Shown here in pieces: positions 58,320 to 64,000 of a DNA stretch of 64,000 nt. Below the pieces are notes generated by a model. That model was given only the letters and a program-made list of their open reading frames with translations, ran no database searches and was not told the origin of the DNA. Origin of the DNA: Mixophyes australis (taxonomy: Eukaryota > Chordata > Amphibia > Anura > Limnodynastidae); assembly GCA_036250195.1 (NCBI GenBank), contig JAVHZZ010000003.1, positions 16,413,004 through 16,477,003 on the forward strand, read 5' to 3'. How positions within the stretch are numbered: position 1 is the stretch's first letter; every line of letters starts with the position of its first letter. The translations under genes were made by a program, and so were the position numbers.

Positions 58320-58322
<3 letters not shown>
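58011..58322 (-). repeat. 5' LTR of the Gmr1-like element (truncated)
   Basis: Matches 50921-51207 of the other LTR and ends TTTTGTTACA at 58322, directly before (AT)n. The promoter-distal 187 bp on the gag side are missing. Confidence 0.9.

Positions 58323-58366
<44 letters not shown>
58323..58366. repeat. (AT)n microsatellite, right part
   Basis: About 21 AT units directly after the LTR end, then CTCTCTCTAC. Continuation of the tract at 50693-50733. Confidence 0.95.
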
Positions 58367-58368
<2 letters not shown>

Positions 58369-58425
58369 CTCTACATTATATTAAATATACCTTTTACACA
58401 TACCCTACATAAACAGCAAGTAATG

Positions 58426-58738
58426 CATACTTGCCAACTCTCCCGGTATGTCCGGGAGACTCCCGCATTTTGAGAGAGTCTCCCGGACTCCCGGGCGAGT
58501 GTGGCAAAATCCCGGATCTGCCCACTTCCTAGTGAAGTGGGCAGAATTAGGTCACAAACGCCGCGATTCCTGGTGAATCGCGGCGTTTGGCCCCGCCCCT
58601 GCTGTCAAATGACGCATTTTGCGTCATGACGTCATGGGGGCGGGTCCAAAATGACACAGATTTTGGAGGCCCGCCCCTCATGACGCCCACCTCCCCCGCA
58701 GGCTCCCGGATACCAACATTGTAAAGTTGGTAAGTATG
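58426..58738. mobile_element. hAT-like MITE with perfect 8-bp target duplication AAGTAATG
   Basis: Ends CATACTTGCCAACT and AGTTGGTAAGTATG are inverted repeats with one mismatch; AAGTAATG flanks both sides (58418-58425, 58739-58746). Inside are perfect or near-perfect hairpins: ACGCCGCGATTC/GAATCGCGGCGT (58559-58587), ATGACGCATTTTGCGTCAT (58610-58628) and GACGTCATG-type text. No coding capacity. It is GC-richer than its surroundings. Confidence 0.9.
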
Positions 58739-58746
58739 AAGTAATG

Positions 58747-59706
58747 TGTTCCCTCCATTAAATTGTCCTTATTACGTATCAATAGAATTCCTAAATACAG
58801 AACCTGCTGACCTAGCTACCAACCTTCTCCATGCATTGCATGTTACATACAGTTATAATTACCACAATCATACAAATTTGTTAAGTTATGCATATATGGA
58901 AAAACTGTTTTTGAAATAAGGACAGGAGCTGATTAACACATGCCTACCCTATTTACCAGTGATACTTTCTGCATATTGAGCTCTGATAAACTAAGTGCTA
59001 TGTACACACATACTCACTATAAAAAACAACAAGAATGAAATATGCCAATATGAATAAATATAAGCAGTAAGACAGATAAGGAGCTTTATGATAAACTTTT
59101 TATTATGCAACAGCCCGTATTGCCCAAATTGTGAGTGTGCACCTTCTGTCACAATAATGCTGTTTGGAAACTGATCTGCTAGTTATCCATATATATGTGT
59201 TCATCTTGATACAGTAGTATCACATTCACAGTTTTGGCAGATTGAATGCTAAAAAGCTCATATTTTTGGTAAAATATGAAATAACAATATTCCAGAGTCA
59301 AATGTGTCCTATTGTGATTAGTATCTCTTTATCATATAGAGTGTGCTTTGCCATTTTTGGCTCATATACAGGTTGTAATATTATTTAAGAAACTAAAACA
59401 CATATGACACAAAATACTAAGATATATATGTATTATACTTCACAGACCAGGAAGTGGAGAAGGAGGAGAGAATCAGTAATAAATCCAGATAAGGAGAAGG
59501 AATCAGACTTGTCTCCAGAGCAGGCTGAACATGTAGTTGTAGGACATGAGGTGGAGCCCTACCAGGATAAAATATTCTATATTTTCTATCATACATAAAA
59601 TATATGTCAGATGTTGCATGCATTTTATAGCAAAATGATGGTCAGTATATTTGAGTGTCTGTATTCTCTGTACAGCTTTCTAGAATTGGTGAAGCTATAT
59701 AAATAA

Positions 59707-59739
<33 letters not shown>

Positions 59740-59990
59740 TCTGTTTTATTTCAGGGAGTATCTAGCAGTTGATGTTTTCAGCACAATAATTGAAAATGAT
59801 GTAACCTTGTAGAAATAATCAACCTAGGTGCTGTATTTGCATCAAATTTGAAGTCATCCACACACAATGTTTATTGAAGTGCTACCCAGACTATGGCCTT
59901 CTGCAAGACATTCTTAGAGAAGTGTGTCCCTCAGACTAAACGCAGTTAAAATCATGCGGGTGAGTGACTTACCAAAGAACCTATTAGCTG
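58747..59990. other. AT-rich non-coding, ending with a LINE 3' tail
   Basis: No gene recognised. A LINE 3' end in plus orientation is visible at about 59650-59742: TCTGTACAGC...GCTATATAAATAAATG followed by (ATG)11. Its limits upstream are not clear. A similar tail (ACAAATAAAAGATGATGATG) is at 44243-44262. Confidence 0.55.
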
Positions 59991-60059
59991 TGGATTCCTG
60001 TAAGTTTCAGCCAATGAGTGCAGGAAGGGGTTGGGACTTATACACAGTTATAAGTCAGT

Positions 60060-61468
60060 GTGCAGAGGCTTCTGCCCTTCCTGCTTCCGGATTTTGAGCT
60101 GTGGAGTCAGGCTGAGTATAGCTAGTACCTTTTGGTAGTTGGTTTATCTATTTTTCTGCATTTGTCCTTTCCCATCTTTTCCTGTGTCTCTCCCCTCTTA
60201 TCTGTGCCTGTTTCTCTGTTCTCCCTTCGTTTCCCCTGCATCTTTTGCTTCTCTCCCTCTCCCTCCCTTCCTCCCCGCATCCACCTCTCCCCCCCCCCTC
60301 CTCCCCTCCTCCTCTCCTTCCCTCCGCTGTCTCATTCCGTTACCTGTGTGGTTCTGTACTGCGGGTCTCCGTAGCTTTGTTCCAGGTATTACCTCAGCAG
60401 CAATCATGCCCAGACCTAGCCGTGGTGCGCAGCGCGCCTGCTAGTTATGGGGAGGCGGGGCCCACCAGGTCTCTTCCTTCCTCTCCTCTTCATCGTGCAG
60501 CGGGGGAGCGGGTTCCCTGTCTCAGCGGCGTGCCCGCTAGGGGAACCCACAGTGTATTCTCTCCTTCTGTGTCCCGTGTCAAGGGGGCAGTTTATGGTCG
60601 GCGGTCGCGGGGGCAGCGGCGGCGGCCATCTTGTTTTATCCTCTGTGGCGGTTAGTGTCTCGGCGGGCGTTAATTAGGCAGCCATTATGGTGAGCCCTAA
60701 GGGGGGTCAGGGGGTTCCTCTATCATTCCCCTGCATGTTTCCCAGCCTCCTATCCCTCTCCCAGCGGGTGGCAGCATTTTCAGGGGGTGGGAGTCAGCCC
60801 GGTCCCCCCTTCTGGGTGCCCTACCTCTGGGGAGCTGGGTGCTCCTTCTCCTGATAGGGGGCTAGGCCCCATTTTTTTTTTGGGATTCTTCTTTCCCCGG
60901 TATTCCCCCTTTGCAGGGTTCAGGTGGGGGTCCTACGGGGCGGGCTGTTTTGGGGGCTGGGGAATCCAGGGTTCCTCCTCCTTCAGACTTCTTTGTCCCG
61001 GATAGCAGGGTCTCGGGCTCCGTTTTGGGTCTTGCGGGCCTGGGAGCGGTTTCCGTTCCCCCAGTAAGGGGAGGGGGGGTATTAGGTACTTTTTATCTGG
61101 GGGCTAGCTCTTCCTTTATGGTTATCCAGGGGGTAAGGGCTCCTTTATCCTGTGCTCGGGGGGCAAAATAGTGTCCGGCCCGGGGTCTCCCCTAGGCCTG
61201 ATGCTTCATCTGGGCTCCCCTCGGGCCGTGGGACTTACCCCCCCCCCCCCGTGGGCGGGGATGGGTTTGGGTCCTCGGCTGTGGGCATCCCCTCCCCCTT
61301 ACCCTTTTCCACCTGCAGCTACACACACTATTACCCGGTGCTAATGGGGCAAATCGGTGATAATGGGAGGCTTCCTCTGGTAATTAGGTTTCATCAGAAT
61401 ACAGGCCTCCCCCTCCAGGTTTCTCGGGGGCTAGTCTGGGGCATTCAGGTATCAACGCACAGGGAGCG
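60060..61468 (+). other. DIRS leader: pyrimidine tract and G-rich non-coding part
   Basis: 60130-60340 is almost only C and T on this strand. 60440-61440 is GC-rich with runs of G (60500-61300) and a run of C (61240-61250). Open frames here have no recognised motif and arise from base bias. Confidence 0.5.
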
Positions 61469-62290
61469 TTGGTAGTTCCTCAGGCAGGGTTTCAACAAAC
61501 TTTGCCGGATTTTCATGTACCTCTTGTTTCAGAGTCGCAGGTGCTGGTTGGAGGCGTGTCGGTGCAGCCAGGACAACTAGGAGGTGGCAGGCCGAGCTCT
61601 GAGGAAGTCGCGGGTGTCGCGACGGAGAGTCGGAGGCTATCGACAGCGGGGGCTGCGGGATTTTTGACAGGACCTGAGGCACAGCAGACAGGCGCAATGG
61701 ATGTGTCATCGGTACCAGGACCTTCCGGGGCGGCAGGAGCCGGTCAGCCAGTCGTGACGGGCGCAGGCGGTGAGTTGGCAGCTTTTGATTTGGCACACGA
61801 AATTACACATAGCCCTCCTATGTCTTCCACTGACGAGGGCTCCCCCTCTTCATCGGGGGAGGGTCCTCGGAAGTTTATTAAGATTCTTAACACACATTTT
61901 AGTAGATCTAGATCTAAAGGGCATAGACGAGGAGCAGCAGTCAATCTGTCAGCAGTTAGAGCCCCTATGGTACAATGTGAGAACACCGCCTTCTTAGCGG
62001 GTATACGCCCTTGCATTAGAGACAGGATACGGAAAGGCTGGTTCGTAGACATGTTTCAGATCACAAAAGCGAGTAAGACGGAGTTAGAAGCGGCCTGCGG
62101 AAGAGGGGGCATAGGGGAAGACGCCTATAAAACCTTCCATAACTGGCTGTCGGGTTACTGTTCCTTCGCGGCATGCTACATTGATACTAGACCACAGGCC
62201 ACCGAAGACTAAGGGATTCGGGCAGATACAAGCACATCTGCTCCTACTGCCGCAGTGCGCATTCAGCCAGAGAGTGTCCGAGGAGTGCCC
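61469..62290 (+). pseudogene. DIRS-like gag ORF and zinc knuckle
   Basis: A 247-codon frame (61469-62212). The first 140 residues are rich in G, A and S; then comes a folded-looking part ending FHNWLSGYCSFAACYI. A zinc knuckle CSYCRSAHSAREC (C-x2-C-x4-H-x4-C) lies at about 62239-62277 but in a different frame, so one base was gained or lost near 62212. A gag of this kind packages the element RNA. The ATG at 61469 is the first in the frame, but codons upstream may belong too. Confidence 0.7.
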
Positions 62291-63425
62291 CCGGCCTCTC
62301 CAGAAACCGCGGCAACGATAACAGTGGTCCTTAAAGCCCAGTCCCCTATATGTAACAATGTACTAGAACAATGGCTTAGACTATATCCTAATACAGACCA
62401 GGCTTACTTTTTAAGAGAAGTTTTTCGTCATGGGTTTAGGCTTCCTATTAGCTCATCTGCCTACGTATTCCCCGATATCCTTGACGAAAAAATTCGGGGG
62501 GAGATAAGCCTGGGCCGCATGATTGGCCTCTTTGACTCCCCTCCCCTATCGGATTTAGTTATATACCCTGTAGGTATAGTCCCTAAAAAAAAAAAAAAAA
62601 AAAAAGTGCCAGGTAAATTTAGATTAATCCAACACATGTCGCATCCCGCAGGCAATTCCGTCAACGATGCCATAGACCAGGTCATAAGTTTTGTTGTATA
62701 CCAGTCATTCGAGGAGGCTTTGATGCTCATTCAGAGATTTGGGCCAGGAGCACTTATGGCCAAATTAGATATCGAGTTGGCTTTCAGGTTGCTTCCCCTG
62801 CACTCGGAAACATTCCGTTACATGGGTTTTAAGATCAAAGGCAAATATTATATCGACAGATACCTTCCCATGGGATGTTCCTTGTCATGTGCCTACTTTG
62901 AGTCCTTTAGTTCATTTCTTCACTGGGTGATTCAGGTGGGCACAGGGCACGAGGGCATCGCACATTATCTAGATGACTTTCTGTTCGTAGGCCCGGCTAG
63001 CTCTTCAGTATGCTCGGATACGCTGTATTCAGCGCAGGCTCTGTTCTTGTTATAGGGGTACCGGTAGCTAGGGATAAGACTGTAGGCCCAACATCTTGCT
63101 TGTCGTTCCTGGGGATAGAAATAGACTCGGTGTCTGGCTGTTGTCGCTTGCCGGCTGACAAAATATCAAAATGGAGGGTTTGATATCCAGCACTCTGGCC
63201 TCTACTTCTCGTACACTTAGGCAGGTTCAAGCTTTGCTAGGATCATTTAATTTCGCTTGTAGGGTCATACCCATGGGTAGGATTTTGTGCAGGAAATTAC
63301 AGCTGGCCACAGCTGGTAAAAACAGATCCCACGCATTAATAAATCTGAGTGACGAGATAAGGGAGGGCTTAGCAATAGGGGTAACTTTCCTTCAAAAATT
63401 TAATGGTTCCAGGATCTGGCCTTAA
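62255..63425 (+). pseudogene. DIRS-like reverse transcriptase
   Basis: The first frame (62255-63055, 266 codons) has the RT motifs GKFRLIQHMSHP (about 62611-62645), AKLDIELAFRLLPL (62759-62800), LPMGCSLSCAYFE (62864-62900) and the catalytic HYLDDFLFVG (62962-62991). A frameshift near 63050 moves the next motif (VPVARDKT, FLGIEID) to another frame; the region to 63425 carries LRQVQALLGSFNFACR, the stretch between RT and RNase H. A run of 22 A (62585-62606) encodes a lysine string in the frame after IVPK and keeps it open. Stops around 63060-63170 show decay. Confidence 0.88.
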
Positions 63426-63905
63426 CCTCCCATTTCCACATTAGAGCTAGAACTATTCATCGATGCCGCAGGCACTAAGGGATTCGGTGCTTTCTTCCAA
63501 GGTCAGTGTGTGCAGCATCGTGGCCACAATCGTGGATTGACGGTGGGCTTACAAAGAATCTACTGGTTCTGGAGCTGTTTCCCATAATTGTAGCGTTGGA
63601 GTTGTGGGCTCTCAGCTGGCTGGGCGTAATGTTTCCTTTGGTGTGATAGTTTGGTTGTGGTACAGGCAATTGACCGTCAGAGCGCTTTCTCTAAGCCAGC
63701 AGTTATTTTGCTGCGCGTTCTGGTGCTTCGTTGCTTGGACTTCAACATAAATTTTCGGGCCAAACATGTACCTGGTATAGACAACTGTATTGCTGATTCT
63801 CTGTCCCGTTTTGAGTGGGAGCGCTTTAGATCTTTAGCTCCCAGTGCTGACCCCGCGGGTACATCTTGTCCATTTTATGTTTATCAGATGGTCGGTCCGG
63901 TTTAA
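63426..63905 (+). pseudogene. DIRS-like RNase H
   Basis: LFIDAAGTKGFGAFF starts at about 63450, giving the first catalytic aspartate. ELWALSW lies near 63598, and a last frame (63651-63905) has HVPGIDNCIADSLSR, the usual end of RNase H in DIRS elements, followed by FRSLAPSADP. Stops and frame changes lie between these parts. Confidence 0.8.
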
Positions 63906-64000
63906 GATTCTTAGCAGAGGCCTCTCTAGCACCAAGTACGTGGAAGGCTTATTGGGCAGCCTGGAAACTATGGGAGGTTTTTCGGTTATCCGGTCCCGAT
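63906..64000 (+). pseudogene. Start of DIRS-like tyrosine recombinase, cut by the window edge
   Basis: After the RNase H a frame reads AEASLAPSTWKAYWAAWKLW, the N-terminal core-binding pattern of tyrosine recombinases (S-x-S-T-x-x-x-Y-x-x-x-W). The catalytic part (R-H-R-Y) is outside the window. Confidence 0.7.

Larger units (their letters stand above)
50734..58322 (-). mobile_element. Gmr1-like LTR retrotransposon (gag-PR-IN-RT-RH), with nested insertions
   Basis: LTRs at 50734-51207 and 58011-58322 frame, on the minus strand: gag with SCAN-like capsid, zinc knuckle and protease, integrase, then reverse transcriptase and RNase H, then a purine tract before the 3' LTR. The protein sequences are of Ty3/gypsy type, but integrase lies before RT as in Ty1/copia. 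This order in gypsy-type elements is the mark of the Gmr1 group known from deuterostomes. A solo LTR (52679-54413) and a Harbinger-like piece (56931-58010) are nested in it. Without them the element would be about 4.8 kb plus a lost 5' part. Few stops are present, so it is relatively young but dead. Confidence 0.88.
60000..64000 (+). mobile_element. DIRS-like tyrosine-recombinase retrotransposon, continuing past the window end
   Basis: A GC-rich leader is followed by gag-like ORF, zinc knuckle, RT, RNase H and the start of a tyrosine recombinase, the order of DIRS elements. These integrate with a tyrosine recombinase and not a DDE integrase. The left limit is uncertain; a CCAAT (60011-60015) and a TATAAG (60049-60054) suggest a promoter near 60000-60060. 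The inverted terminal repeats were not identified because the right end is outside the window. Frameshifts show that this copy is inactive. Confidence 0.85.

Noticed and set aside
60132..61171. Several open frames in the GC-rich leader of the DIRS element
   Set aside because: They follow base bias (CT-rich and G-rich runs), overlap each other and have no motif.

Overview
The window looks like vertebrate nuclear DNA, most probably from a frog. It is AT-rich, almost all non-coding, and dense with transposable elements typical of large anuran genomes: Ty3/gypsy, Gmr1-like, DIRS, Penelope, L2/CR1-like LINEs, hAT, Harbinger-like elements and fold-back MITEs. No bacterial-type operon, tRNA, rRNA or CRISPR array was seen. 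The species is not identifiable from the sequence alone.

The only intact host gene is a single-exon bitter taste receptor (TAS2R) of 318 codons at 28580-29536 (+). The last codons of another TAS2R lie at 1-64, and a broken TAS2R tail lies at 42500-42649, so this is part of a TAS2R cluster. DNA following those two tails is duplicated. Block A (1-16020) and block B (42546-50733) match in patches in the same order and orientation. Several mobile elements are present in one block and absent from the other, which dates them after the duplication.

Layout: 1-2057 duplicated flank with a LINE tail and a MITE. 2058-10904 a broken gypsy element, split by a 6.4 kb composite hAT element (3612-10058). 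The hAT holds two partial transposase copies, an NSMCE2 processed pseudogene and a truncated LTR. 10905-16020 microsatellites, a dispersed repeat, a gypsy pol fragment and a LINE RT fragment interrupted by an antisense LINE. 16080-16815 an LTR-like repeat (its inverted mate is at 37540-38270). 16820-20545 a decayed GIY-YIG Penelope-like element with a hammerhead-like motif downstream. 25645-28396 three DNA transposons back to back, just upstream of the TAS2R gene. 31400-37190 a 5'-truncated endogenous retrovirus relic with pol and env pieces. 42500-50733 block B, including a solo LTR. 50734-58322 a Gmr1-like retrotransposon on the minus strand, with a solo LTR and a Harbinger-like piece nested in it. 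58426-58738 a MITE. About 60000 to the window end, a DIRS-like element that continues past the edge.

The clearest results are the nested architecture of the Gmr1-like element (gag-PR-IN-RT-RH order, LTRs on both sides, insertion into an AT microsatellite, an exact solo LTR with 5-bp target duplication), the TAS2R-associated segmental duplication with empty sites, and the NSMCE2 retrocopy inside a hAT transposon. I found no convincing new multi-gene host system. All family assignments come from reading motifs by eye; no database search was run.
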